Positions 11,338-25,500 of a DNA stretch of 64,000 nt are shown one piece after another. The DNA is taken from contig OY755175.1 in assembly GCA_963576735.1 (NCBI GenBank), positions 13,222,401-13,286,400 of the forward strand, given 5' to 3'. The notes under the pieces were generated by a model. That model saw nothing but the letters and a program-made list of their open reading frames with translations. It did not search any database and was not told the origin of the DNA. Made by a program: the position numbers and the translations under genes. The DNA comes from Bedellia somnulentella (taxonomy: Eukaryota > Arthropoda > Insecta > Lepidoptera > Bedelliidae). Position 1 is the first letter of the stretch. The number at the start of each line of letters is the position of its first letter.

Positions 11338-14300
11338 CTGCAACACACGCCACCCTTCTTTAAGTTTCTATTTAAATATCATTCATTTCTCGCGAAAGGA
11401 TTTCAACCCTAAAGACCCTGCAACACTTAAAAGATGCCATGCCGTTGGACACAAGAAGCGCATTCTCGTTAAAAAAGAATATGAACTATCACTCGCGATT
11501 GAAAGTATATTTTAAGTTTTAAACAAATCGATAAGTATTTTTAGTGCGTGGAGAAAAAAACGAAATGATAAAAATAATGAATATTATGATAATGAAATGA
11601 TAATAAAACATAAAATAACTCAAAACCTCACCTCTTCAACGCCAATTCTTCTGCACGCTTCCAAGAAGTTATCTACGTTTCTTCTACATCGGGCCATGGT
11701 GAGCTTTGGCTGGAATGATAAAAGAGAAAATATCTTAGCATTTATTTAAATGTTCAACCTAAGGTTCACTAAAAAACTTAACTTGTAGTGGGGAACAGTG
11801 ACATGACATCAATTAGAAAACGGAACATGTGTGTCTGTGCGCAAGTGTAAGAAATATGGCAAGTTCGAAAGTTGCAAGATTGTCGTGCGCAATATCATTT
11901 TATATGAGTTTTGAAAGTGACAATATTGCATATCGCCACGATCCATAATGCGGGGCCCACCATCAAGCGATACAATGAGTTTACCCTTTCCATAGAGTAG
12001 GCCAAGGGTTGGCAGCCTTAAACAACCAGGACACTAGCAGATATTCCAACAAGGCTTATCGGAGAAAATTAAGTGAACTCATGACTGCAGCCGTTTGTCG
12101 CAAACGAACATTAGAAAGCAAAAAAGTTGTATCAGACCAGACGGTGCCAACCAGAATATTCCCTTTGCTGCCGAAATTTTTGTGTACATTAAAATCAAAT
12201 AGAACGATATTGGCATAAAGTAGTTTTGGGGAAGACTCGATACCATATTATTTAAAGTCAAGTATACAATACTAAAACTATAACTATATAAAGTAATCAT
12301 CTGTGCTAATGGGAGATAATAATAAAACAAACTGTAATTGGAATGTGCACATTTTGATTACATTCCAAAATATCATGTTCACTTTAATTTAATTTAGATA
12401 TAAGTAGTTTTAAGTTATAGGTCAGAGCTTAAAAGCGAAGCTATCTGCTTGTTGTGCATAGAACGAGCTTTGCACCTTTTTGTCTGTTGTTTGATATCAT
12501 TGTTGTTTTTTTTTTGTTACTTTATTTTCTTGTATTGTTGTATTTTAAGAGACAAATAAAAACATTTATTATTATTATAATACATGCTTTTAATTTCACT
12601 ATTATTTACAACTAGGTATATCTCTGTTACACAATCACCATTTTAGTAATTATTTTAGTAAAAGATCTGCTGGACAAGATTCTCTTCCAAAAATTTTAAG
12701 GACCCGTTGTCTTTTACACTAAAGCTACTATTTATCATGGCTGTTAACGGTGAGAGAAAACAACGAATCCACAAATGCTTAATTTGTGTTTTGTCATGTG
12801 TCAGTGTATCACTCAAAATGGCGATAGGCCTGGCCGCTATCAAGCTAAACGTGGGTGTCTGAATTCCAGGTGAATTTCAAAACGCCTACAGCGAGCCTGA
12901 GGTTGTCTTTTATCGATTTCCTCAACATGTTGATATAAACTATCATACCTGCGCAGGTGATGGCACATGTACGGAACCAACAGATCTCGGCCTCACTGCA
13001 TTCGCTAAATGGCACAGCACCACTCCATCCGACAACACGGTTGATAGCTGCTCCGGCAGACGCATCTTAAGACGGGACTCGATTATCTGGGAAATTTGAA
13101 AGTTGTTTGTTATAGTAACTGTTCTAGAACTTAACGTATTAGATGTTTGTTTGAATGTTGTTAGACAATAGTCATTATTACAGACAGGTATTAAATAAAG
13201 TATTACTTTTTTAATACCTTTACAGTATGACTTTTTATAATAATAATTGAAGCCGTCGTTTTTTACAATTTATACACATTGAAAATAAGAAGTCTACATT
13301 TCTTGATCGCATAATGACGGCTTCAAATATCACTATCAGTGGTGGAATTGTATGATAAAGGGTGAGGCGCCTATCAGCGGAAATCTATGGGTTAGTGTCA
13401 TCCTAACTATTGAAAGTTGTATATATGTTAACTATTACAGTCGGGACACAATGGATACAACAAAAACAATATATACTAATATTACAGAGTTACTTGTTTG
13501 CCTGCAACTGCTATTGGTCGCAAATACTGATACTGAACCGATCATGAAAATTATTTTACAGTCAGAAAGCTACCCTATTCAGGAGTGTGTAAGGTGTAGG
13601 TACTAACTATTGATCGCCCCTTTATAAAATCCTGATAAACCTCTGTGGCCTAATTTACATCCATTTATCTTTTCATACAAGTTCCAAACCAAATAATCAA
13701 GTCACTAACCGTTCTTAACTGAAGCAGCAAATCCGTTTCTTCCTTCTGCTTATCGAACTCCCGTTTCATAGTGAAGCTGAGTTTCTCTGGCGCCAACTCT
13801 TTGTTCCAACTAATCTTCGGTTTCGCACCTTTCACATACGAGCTCGTCAACTTTGGATGTTCTTTACTAAAACTACTTTTCAAACCATTATGGGTAGGTG
13901 ATTTCGTTGGGGAAGTCGGTTTTATATAGGAATCCCCATTGACTCGTCCATTAACTTCGTTGGGACTAGAATATTTGACATTACGAGATGGTACGACTTT
14001 TTGTACTGGCCGTTTCACTTCTTCAGCGACGCCATTTTGTATTTGCGTTCTGCGGGGGGTGGAATGAAGGAGGGGGGAATTTGGCACTTGTGACGTATTA
14101 GGGGATGTCGAATTGTAACTACTATTACTTGATACAGTTTTATTATAAAGACTAGGGGATGTATTACTTGTATTTGTGTAGCCATTTATTGGAGATTGGG
14201 AGGACTGGGATTTCGGAAGATGTACTGGACTCTGGTTTTGAGGTGAAGAATCGTCTGGAGAGGATTCGGGACGAGGTCTGTATATGTCTTGTTGGCGTTG

Positions 14301-17300
14301 TTGTCTTAAGGCTTCTTTGTATTGTCTGGAAAAGTGAGGTTTTTTTTAAATATGGGTTTTATATGCTGTGGTAAATGGAACAAGCTTAACATTTGACGGT
14401 GTTTTTTACATGCGGTAGCTGTCAATGTGTAGAAATGGATCTATTGTCGACTATTCATTTGCGCTTGGGAGAGTGAAATTTCTCTTTACTCACATTACAT
14501 AATGATACAAATTTGATCAAATCGATAATTTTATCTTTATTCTAAAAGACTCCCGAAATTTATGACGATAATAAAGTGTTCTTCTAAGTAGTTCTTTCGT
14601 CTGTTTGTTTCCTATGAGCTATGTTACCTATACATTATTAAAACGTTATTATAGCTTACTTAAAGAAATTTCACTCAAACTTAATAAATCAACACAAAGT
14701 GTAACACAATGTAAATGAAGTGCAAGTCTAATGCGTTTATATACCTGTAGGTTTGTTGATGGTTTAACTTATTCTTATCGTCGCCGTTTAATTCGTTTTC
14801 TTCGGGAGATATACGGACACTGAAAGGGACAAGGGTACAAATATAGAATACAATAATGAAGGAATTATGACTATAATGGGTCTGATTGGTGGTAGTTGAT
14901 AACAATGAGTATGAATTAGGGTTCGTTTTGTTACCTCTACATCAGCCAAAGGAAAGTAAATAAAGAATATATTTTAGTAAATTGATAAGAAAATAATTAT
15001 ATAATCTAAACTAATAGATAATAGACAAATAATTCTTGTAACAATCTTATTATAAGAATGTCATATACACACCAATTGTCAGTATCGCTTATAGATAAAT
15101 AGAATATTTTAATTACAATTATTATGTTTAATCTTCAACAGATATCCCACTCTTAATTAAAATCAAACTTTCCCACCTCATCCCTAAAAGAGGTCTACTT
15201 TTAAACCTCGAAGAGCAGTAGCCAGCTTGGTAAGTATTTAAACATGTATTTAAAAAAATCTCGCAAAATGTGGCATATAAATATGTCTAAAAATTTGTAT
15301 TTTGCAACAAAATTTAGGTTTAGCAGATTGTAGAGATGTAGTAAAATTTTACATTTAACAAATATGTTTTCTACATATAAACATTTAAAATATGAATAAA
15401 ATTTACCCGCTTATTCTGATATATTTTTTATTTATTTAGTTCTTAGTTTTGGATGTTAATAACATGTGTTTTTAGTATTTATTCTTTCACTTTTCTAGGG
15501 ATTCGATCAGTGTAAAAGGCGCGTATTTTTTATCAAAAATATTTAATATTGCATACTAACCCAGTAAGCACCGGCGTGAGAGGCGCCAACGGAGTTTCAC
15601 TGGACAATGATTGTGTCCTGGAGAGCGCAGCCCCTGGAGATATAGTGGATGGAGTGCTCGGGGTAGATCTGCCTGAACAAGGTTCTCCTCCCCCTCCTGT
15701 ATTTTTATTCATTGTAGTTTTAGTAGATGTATTTACATACATACATATACTCACGGCTATAAATCCCTAGGAGTAGCCAGAGCTAAGGAATTAGAAATTC
15801 CTCAGCCACTTTTGGAAGTTGCGTGGGAAAAAGATGGTGAAATAAAGGTTGTTGGTAACGGGTCTCCAACCGCATCGCCCAAAAATCCCTCAAAAGCCCC
15901 AATACCGTTAGTCACCTCTTACGTACACCCACCGGAAGAAATGGCGTAGTGCTATTCTAAGCCGACACTGCACAGCAATGTATATTTATAGATGTATTTA
16001 TTGTAGTAATAAGGATAGTTTTAATTAATTTATTTGTTGTAGTAACCTAACTAGCAAGCTTTTTTCTTCTTTTTCGCAGGAGAAAAAGAAAGGCTTCACC
16101 ATATGACTTTATGTGTGCCGGGCAGCTCAGGGCCGCCCTGGCGTGGCAAAGGTGTGTGAACCTAAGCTTTTTCATTCAAGATTATTTAAGAAACTCCATC
16201 ATAGTTCTTTTTGAACCAAAGGTGTTTTGTAAAATCATGATTCTGTAGTTATCAGTCCAAAGAAAATTTTTTTACTTATACACATCATGGAGAATTGACA
16301 AAATCTATTAAATTTTAAGTTTCTATATCGTTTCGTAATGTAAAAACAACACACACCTTCATTAGACCACCGTCGATCCACTCCATCGGTGCTATATCCG
16401 CTATCGACCGCATGTCTTTGTCGATGTCTCAAACAGTCTATGGTCGCATTTCCCGAACTGATATGGTAGTTTCCGTTCCCGCTCAAAAAGGAGCTGTGCT
16501 TTGTCGCCTTTTTGGTTTCTTCAATGCGTTTGTGATTTGCTAGCGTGTCTTTGTTTGCCATATTTTCTAGGTATTTGAATATGTGCACTCGGCCGCGCAT
16601 GCATAACTGAAATTAGCAAAGATTTTTCATATACGTTTCATCTTATAAGAAAGATATTGTTTTATATGTAGGTGAATTTACAGCAACAGATTAACGTAGC
16701 ATTTTCAATAGCTAAAAGTAAGCCCAGTTAGTTTGCACATGTAGAGAAATTATCACAAAACGGTGTGTTAAACGGTGGTTTAACAAGTTCATAGTTTATC
16801 TCTTGAAAATCAAGCAACCTATTAACTTGTTTTTTTTTAATTAAATGTAATGGATGAAATTATCATACCCATATATACACACAGGCAAGTAATATAAAAA
16901 GAAAAACTATGACCACAATCTGCAACATATCAACAATTCCAGTCCAGTAATTTTTTGCAGCAAAAACCAACACGTTAGGTTTAACACTTAGACGGTGCAA
17001 ATTGGAGACAAACTTGCAGAGCACATATTTTTTGCCACGGCCAAGCGTCCGTTTAATACAAATTCCGTAGTTTTATCAACATTGCGTCATAATAATACAC
17101 TTGACCACATAACGAGGTTGTGCGTAATGGCTCAGATGTAGAACCAGTTCCAGCGGTATTTGCGAGGAAATTGCCCTTTACTTGGAAATATCTGTATTAC
17201 CCTCGGTAACAAATTACCTTTAGATATTATCATTTAAACACACACTAACATGGCTAAAGTAAGTGCAAATTCTATTAAGTATACGTCTGAATTTCAGATG

Positions 17301-19473
17301 TTGAACCGCCAAAATAAAAAAAAACACATCTTGACAGCGATATTCATGAATAAGCAAATAAAAGTATACATTTATCATAACAGATTAATATGTTGAGTTT
17401 GTTGAGCATTGAAACGCCTTGGGAAACTGTTTATCACGCTTCGACAGACGCAAGTTGCACTACAGAATTATATAAAATCAATTATTCAAAAGCCAAATAT
17501 TACTAAATTACTTACTGTAGTAGGTGGGGACACTAGAGGATTATTATCGAGCCGGAGTATAACTAGAGAGCTCATATTGCGAAGTTCGAGTGGCAGCGAC
17601 GATATACAGTTGCAGCTGATGTCCAGGTGCTCCAGGCGAAGGTATGTAATTTCTGGAATATTATATTGCAATGTTTAGTCATCAACATTTCTAGGATATG
17701 TCATTGAATAAAACCAGATTGAAAAAGTTTTATCAGTTATCCCTTAAGCAAAATTATGTATAAATATATTAATATCTTTGCTTAGCATTAGCCAAAGTAA
17801 TAAAAGAACGATATATTGTAATATCACCAAAACTGATTGTAACATACGGCAACGGTACAAGTTTTTCAAAACTTTATATAAAACCATAATAACCATGTTT
17901 TGTCTACACGGTGGTGCGCCAACTTGGTATACCTGGTAGTTTTTATCCCAAAAAAACCTTAAATATTTTAACGTTCCCACTAAGATTGTTCACAAACCCA
18001 CACACACAATAAATAAAAGCGGCATTTCCATCCTCCACAGAGAGGAAATGTAGTCTCATTTAACGCAACGACAGGATAAGAAATGAGAAGGCATACACTT
18101 ACGCAACGGTAATAATCCAAGTTGATTATTGCTAAGGTTGAGTGCTCTAAGTCCTCCGCAGTCCCCCAAGGTCATCGGCACATGAGTAAGTCGGTTATTC
18201 GACGCATCCAACTCAGCTAAGGTGCTCATACGACCTATCTCCTTTGGTAGACTCGTCAGCATGTTGTCGTTGACTAGTAGAATTTGTAGTGGCATTTGAC
18301 ATATTTCGCGAGGCAACTCCGTCAGGTGATTTGAACTGGAAAGATTATTAAAATGTTTAGAACATTATTAAGAAGGTACCAATCATAAATTAAAAATTGG
18401 AGAGGCTAAAGGGCTTTACTAGGAATACCAGTATGTTAAATTTGATGTTACGGTTAACGTATTGATTGAGCGAAACCCTAACAAACGATTGAAATTCTAA
18501 TTTATTGCTACCTTTATAATTTACCGATGAAATAACGACTATATGAACCTTTCGCTAATATGTAAACTACAACGACAATCTATATGAACCAAAAGTATAT
18601 CTGATTCAGTACTTACATCTCTAAAAGTATATCTGATTAAATTGTAATGTGAGAATTTTATATATTAATACTCATGTATTGTATCATTTTATTTCTATCG
18701 CAGACTTTCCACCTTTCCAGCTAGCAATGAATCCTTTCAATCAGATAAGTAATACGAAACGCAAAACAGAAAAACGACTAGACTTACAAAAAAACAATTT
18801 GAAATTCTAAATCTAATGATCTTAAAATCACAAAGTAATATCTAGAGAAATAGGTTTGGTCTTGTAATGACAACAAAAACACTAATGTAGTTACAAACTT
18901 ATTAGAAACATGGCTGTCGGTACAAAAACCTAACCTAAACGGAACAGCAGGTAAGTTATTTAATGAGCAAAGACGAGAAGCGTTACATTTAATCCGATAT
19001 TATGGTTAGTCGTGCCAAGAATCGCAAACCGTTTAATGTTATTTCTTAGTTAAGAAACTTCCGTGTTCCGTGTGTATTCCAGAAACCATTAGGATATATT
19101 TTGTAATGGCTGTTAAACATTGAGTACTTTAGGTCGCCCACTATATGTAACACACATTATTCGGGATACGGGCATACATACTTTTTCGATCGACTTGAAA
19201 AAAGAGGTACTAAATTCGATTATATGTATTTTTTGTATATATGTTACGCGATTACTCCGTTAATAGACAATTTTTTTTTTCGTTCGGTTAGATGTACTTC
19301 CAACGTGGTCCCATTTAATTTTTATCGGGTTTGATTGCATGGTAAAAAGATATATCTATACTTATAATAAATCTGTAGAGAGGTCAATTCTGTACATGAA
19401 ATATATTTTCAAAATAACTATCAGGTGGTGATTAGGGATCGATACTGATGCCAAAAATGCAATCAGTAAAATT

Positions 19474-19507
<34 letters not shown>

Positions 19508-22500
19508 GGTTTGTATGTTCCTTATGGAAACAAAAACTACTCGACGGATTTTAACGAAACTTGGTACAATTATTCTTCATACTCCTGCGCAGGTTTTTGT
19601 ATACTTTCCAGCAGAGAAGTAAAGGGGAATTTTGGGAAATTTGGGGAAAACGGGAGAAGTTACTCCATTTTTTAAGCTTCCGTCGCGTGTGCAGCCTTAA
19701 TGGTTAAACTTACATAGAAATCATGTGTGGCGGAAATATTCTTTATAAAATTATCTAAAAAAAATTCCTCAACAGTATATGTCTATCTTTTATGGTTGAC
19801 TCACAATAACACGTGTAATTCCTGATAGCTTAGCAGTTCGGATCATTCTGATTATATTTGTTTAGTCTTACGTTTGTAAACCTCTCACTCATCCCTAATT
19901 TAAATAAGGTAACATTATTACCTATTCAATAAAAAAAGAATCATAGAAATCGGTAGACAAACACTGAAATTATACATAAAATAAGCCATCGCGCCCGTGA
20001 GCGAAACCAAATCTTTACTAATTTACATATAACATACTAGATGGCGCCAGTAGTTGCATCCTACATAACGTAATGATTTATTTTTTAGATTGTTATAAAT
20101 ACTTCATGGCGTTTTATTCCAAAATTTGCTATTAAACGGAAATACTGAACCGTTCATTAAAGCGCAATCAAAATCACCAAACTACACTGTTAAGGGAGTG
20201 CTATAAATTTAATAAATTAAAAACATTACGCTGAATTTCACAATGCTTGAGCAGTGACTGAAGAAAGAAACCTCAGATATTTAAAAAAACAACGCTACCC
20301 GTGCGAAGCTGGGACGATCCACTAGTCTAAAATATAAAAATACATACGTGCCGGCTCTTTTGTTTATCGATTTTTGTATGAAAATATGGGTTGCCATCAA
20401 ATGGATGAAGGCGGTCCTTTTTTGTTTAAAAATATATTATTAATACTATTACTTACTATTTTCTATTTTACAATTTATTCATAAAGATTTTCTAAAAGTG
20501 ACAGGCAAATCTAATTCTGAAGTTGTAGCTATTCCGTTTTAGGATAAATAGCCATGAGGATAGGTCGGTAAACAGAATACGATTTACACTCACTGTAATA
20601 ATGCAGTATTATTAAAACAATTCTCAATGGCTTTAAGCTGTCACAGATTCTTGTTCTTAAAAAGTTTGTTTCTTTTTTCCGAATTTATTGTTGTATTTAT
20701 ATATACATATCTTAAACATATAGAAAACTAAAACGATCATGTCTGATCTGACTCAGTAGTAAAAGACCGTAAACCGTCCTGGTAAATGGTGTGTGTTGGA
20801 ATTTTCACACGAGATTAAAACGAATAACACAATCATTTCATCTAGTTACTTTAAACTTTTCTATCATGTACTGAGATATTTATAACAGCGATTATTACAC
20901 ACAGAAAACTCAATTTAACAACGTTCAACTAATATTAAACCACAATTTCGTGCCGTTTCCCCAAACAAAGCTACGGCTATTGCAACGGTACTCTGATGGT
21001 GCACCATTAGTGATTACCAACTTAGTAAAAAACGGTGTATTTTCTGTACCACTATAGTTTATAAATATAAATAATATTTCTTTTTGTTTAGATCTAGTAC
21101 ACATGACCATCAAGATTTTTAAAAACTATACCTGTTAACAATACCATAAAACAGACGGCACATATTTAGTAACTGCATTTTTTTTAAAATGGCCAACATC
21201 TACACTAAAAAAACTTGAGACCATATTCATAGTGTAAGTGTATACTCTATATATATACTTATAGGATAATCGAGCGGATATATTTCTCAATAGCGAGTTG
21301 TTGACATGTAACCATCCGGCGCATGCAAACGGAGCCCTTATATGGAGCAAATGAGGTGAGGCGGCATGACATTATGTAGTTAGATTGTGATACTATGCTG
21401 CTTCGTCATACGTTCTCTGGGATGTTGTAGTTGTCAACAATATACAAGTGTTATTATTTTTAAAAAAGTAGATGGTTATAATTTGATGAATCATATTTTG
21501 GCCGCTAAAGCTTGTGAGGGAATGATTGAGCGATGCCTTAAGTAAGAAACGTCACTAAATATCCTTTAAATACAAGTCGTAATATTTTAAAGTATTAACG
21601 GTAGATAAGAAAACAGTTGAAATTTAAATTGTCCCCTAAGGGAGCGGTACTACAGTAAAACTAGTTGGGACTTGCGAATAATTGATCGTTGGATTAGAGC
21701 TTTAGAGCGCAAGTTGCAATCTACACTACAGTTTTGTTAACAATGTAGTCGGAGAACACTCACTATGTAATGAACATAGCAGCTGTGTCCCCTTAACGGG
21801 TGTTTAATGGTGCAGTATGGTTTTCGAGTAGTAGTTTCATAAGTTTAATTTTAAAAAATCCGTAGCAGTATAATGGTCATTTATGCTTCGAAAATTAGCT
21901 TAATATCTACAGTAAATATACAGACGATTGCGTTATTCGATACAAATATTACATACAAATTTGTGAGTTATTAATGTATTGCCATTTTTTGACTCATTTC
22001 CAGTAGAAAGAATAAAAACGTCATCTATGCAGTCGGTTATTTAATAAGACTACTGTAGTAAAACATCTTCATTGTAGAATTAAGTTGGTTTATGCTGTGC
22101 TTTGAACAAAAAACCTGCGAGGAAGGAGGTGTGTTTGGCGCACTTTGGCCTATTCATATAAATTATAAATCATACACCAAAATGTAACTTTCATGCCCAG
22201 ATCTGTCAAATATGCAATGCACACAGATAAATATTCAAATTTACGTCATTTCACTCTTTGCCATTAGTAGACTTACGTTTTTACATTTCTGCGTAAGCTA
22301 CAAATAAAAATTATTCGTGTAATTTGTGTTTAATATATTTATGATACAATACAGTTATCATAGATCAAGTCACATTTTTATTTTCAAAATAAAAATAATT
22401 GTTCTCTATTTTTTGAACGTCACAAACTTACGTTTAAGTTAAATCTTACTCTACTGACTCTACTTCGGATTCGGAAGGTGTATTGTTGCGAGAAGTACCC

Positions 22501-25500
22501 GTAAGAAACTCAGCAACACACATCTTTTCTTAGTCATATTACAATATTGGTGTATGTCTGGAAATATCCTGAATAGAGCCCTGGTGACACCAAGCAGTTT
22601 CATCTATCATATAATCATTTTCAATACATTACTTCATCGATGTTGTACTAACCACGCTGACTGAACTGATGTTTGCCTTGTTTAAATACTAAACATCAAT
22701 CAATACCGGACATAATTAGTAGTTATAAATTCATTAAATACCAATAACGATTACAAGTATAAACACAGATAATACTATACTTGTAAAAACAGTATCACAA
22801 AGTTACGTTCATGTCAATCGTAGTAGAAAGGTCATTCGAACTATGATAATCATTTAACTAAATTAATTGGTTATTTATATTTATAACCCACACTATCATA
22901 TGATTACTGCAACCATTCCGGAGTGTTTAAAACTGTTAATTATAGGTGAAAAGAGACAACCGCAGTACATTATTCGTTTATGAAAACTCTCTATCTGAGA
23001 AGATAACTATAAATATACTAATTTTAAGCCTAGTAGTAGTGTTAGATCTGTAAGGAACTAGAGAAACCGAATAAGTACAAAAGGTTACCAAACTTAAATG
23101 TCAATAGGCAGGGCACATTGCACGTAGAACCGATGAAAGCTACGACTTAAAAGTTCAGGATTGGTAAACAAGTGTAACTACAGTTCTGTAGGATTTCAAA
23201 CAGGTGGTGGAACGATTTATGTATTGAAGATCGCGGGAAGAAGGTAAATAAGGGCAACACAAATCCTATTGGAGGGCTTAATTTCAGCCGGGCAAGTATA
23301 TTGGCTGTGGTGACAAAAGTCCAAAAAAATATATCAAGAAAGTAACTACATAATATTTGTAGGCAAATGCAAACCGATCAATGAAATCAACAGAAAAACG
23401 ATAATTTTAACACGAGGGGAGATTATACGAGTGGGGTACGAATATTCTAGTAAGGGAGCGAGAATCGATTTGATGAGAAAGTGGAGCTGTATTCGTCAGA
23501 GTAAATTTCGGAGTCGCAATTATCGGAGATCATCAAACGCGCGACATTACATTGAACCGTATGTGACCTAATCGATGGTACCTGTTGAGTGATGTGGTGA
23601 CGCACAGTACCACTTAGTGTTAATTTTATGACTAGTACGACCAAGGCCGCATGGGGAACAATACTTTATCTAGGGTGAGATACACCGCTAAATGTGGGAA
23701 CTATATTGATTCAACGCTACAGAGGAGATAATCTATGACCTAGTACGAAATTAGCCTGAGTGAAACTGGCACATATTCTGCTAACACTCAATTAGACTTT
23801 GTATTAATGAATTCCCACAGTGTAAAGTTTGATAACTTTTGGAACAGTAAGCGGGTTTTTTGGAGTATTTACACCACATGCACAACCAAGATTATAATCA
23901 TTATTTCGTGAGAAAATTCTCCCCACTTAAAATTACAGGCAATAAACATTAAAATGTCGGCGAAACTAGAAGAGTGAAAAAAGTAGAGAATGAAAATACA
24001 AGCCGAGGTCGGTAACAATACTAACAATTACAATTACATCAAATGATCTTCTAGAAAAACGATAAAAAATATTATAAGACCTTTATATGTTACTTTAATT
24101 GACAACTTAGCTATGCTTTCAGCACCGAACAGATGATCCATTTGAAGAGCAATGTCTAGCACAAACACTAGAATCCAAACAATGCAAATTGCAATCATTG
24201 GCAAAGAAGACCGAAATTGAGTATTCGAATCCAAACAATGCGTCAAAGGTTATTAGGCATAATTAAGAGAGACAGCAAAGCGCTTTCGTGCGACTTGGTC
24301 CAGTGCACGTTCAGGGGCCATGACGTGCGTTGCGCGCTCACCATTTGGAAAGGCAACATTTACCAGCACAATGAGGTGATTTGAGAAAATGCGTGTATAG
24401 ATCACAACGTGACTACTCAAAATTTGTAATTGAGAAACCATTTTTAAGTAAGCAACATGATATTGAGAAAGAATATGGCATTTACACCCGATTTCTGAAT
24501 TGAGCATTCAAGCTGAGAACGACTTAAGTATAGTTTTGCTCATTCAGTTGCTAAGATTTCAATGCGACAGAACGATACTTAAGTTGTTCTCAGCTGGAAT
24601 ACTCAATTCAGAAATCGGGCGTTAGACTTCAGACGAAACCCCAAACGGTTTCACCCCTAAGAAAAAGTATCAAGAAATAATACGTAAGTTGGTACGAATG
24701 TAAATAAGGGTAAGTGCATGTGCAGGGGCCATGACGTGAATTGCGCGTTCACCAATTGGAAAGGCAACATTTAAGAACATAATAAGAGCAAGCGATTTTA
24801 GAAAATGCGTTTATTGATCACAACGTGACTCGTCCAAATTTATAAATGTGAAACAATACACTACTATAAATTGTTTCACACTTGGCGCACTGAGTTTATG
24901 AATTCTAAGATCAAAGCCCAGAAGTTCAGTCCAGAAATAAAGTATCAAGAGAATTTCAAGATCCTAAAAGGGATAAATGAAGTATTAACATATACAAGGA
25001 TAAGTGCACGTGCAGGGGCCATTACGTTCACTAATTGAATAAGGGCACGTGATTTGAGAAAATTCATTTATTATCACAACTAGAGCACTCCAAATTTTTT
25101 ATGATAATTAGGAGGAATGGCGTTAAAATTTTTGATAAAGCCCAGATTTCAGTCCAAAGATCAAGTATAAGGAAAGATAAAGACCTGTAAAAGGATCTTA
25201 AAATCGATAAACCCGCTAAAATTACAATAGTATAATATTATGCAAAAAGGTTGATATATTTACGTGAATAAAAAAGTATGTAAAAATTATACAATAACAA
25301 TCGCTAGATTCAGCGGCTTGCATAGACATCAGACATTATACGTTTTAGCTGTGTAGTGTCGGCTTACAATAAGCACTACCGTATTTCTCTCTTTTAGACG
25401 ATCTTAAAATCGATAAGCTCGCTAAAATTACAATAATATGGGTAATATAATAATATTGTGTCGGCTTACAATAAGCACTACCCTATTTCTGTCCGTGGGT

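Noticed and set aside
12009..12218. 69-codon plus-strand frame in Lrch intron 9
   Set aside because: No recognisable domain. It may be part of an old retroelement ending near 12590, but I cannot show this.
21135..21350. 71-codon minus-strand frame in Lrch intron 2
   Set aside because: Composition is that of random AT-rich sequence. It has no family resemblance and no splice sites that fit Lrch phases.
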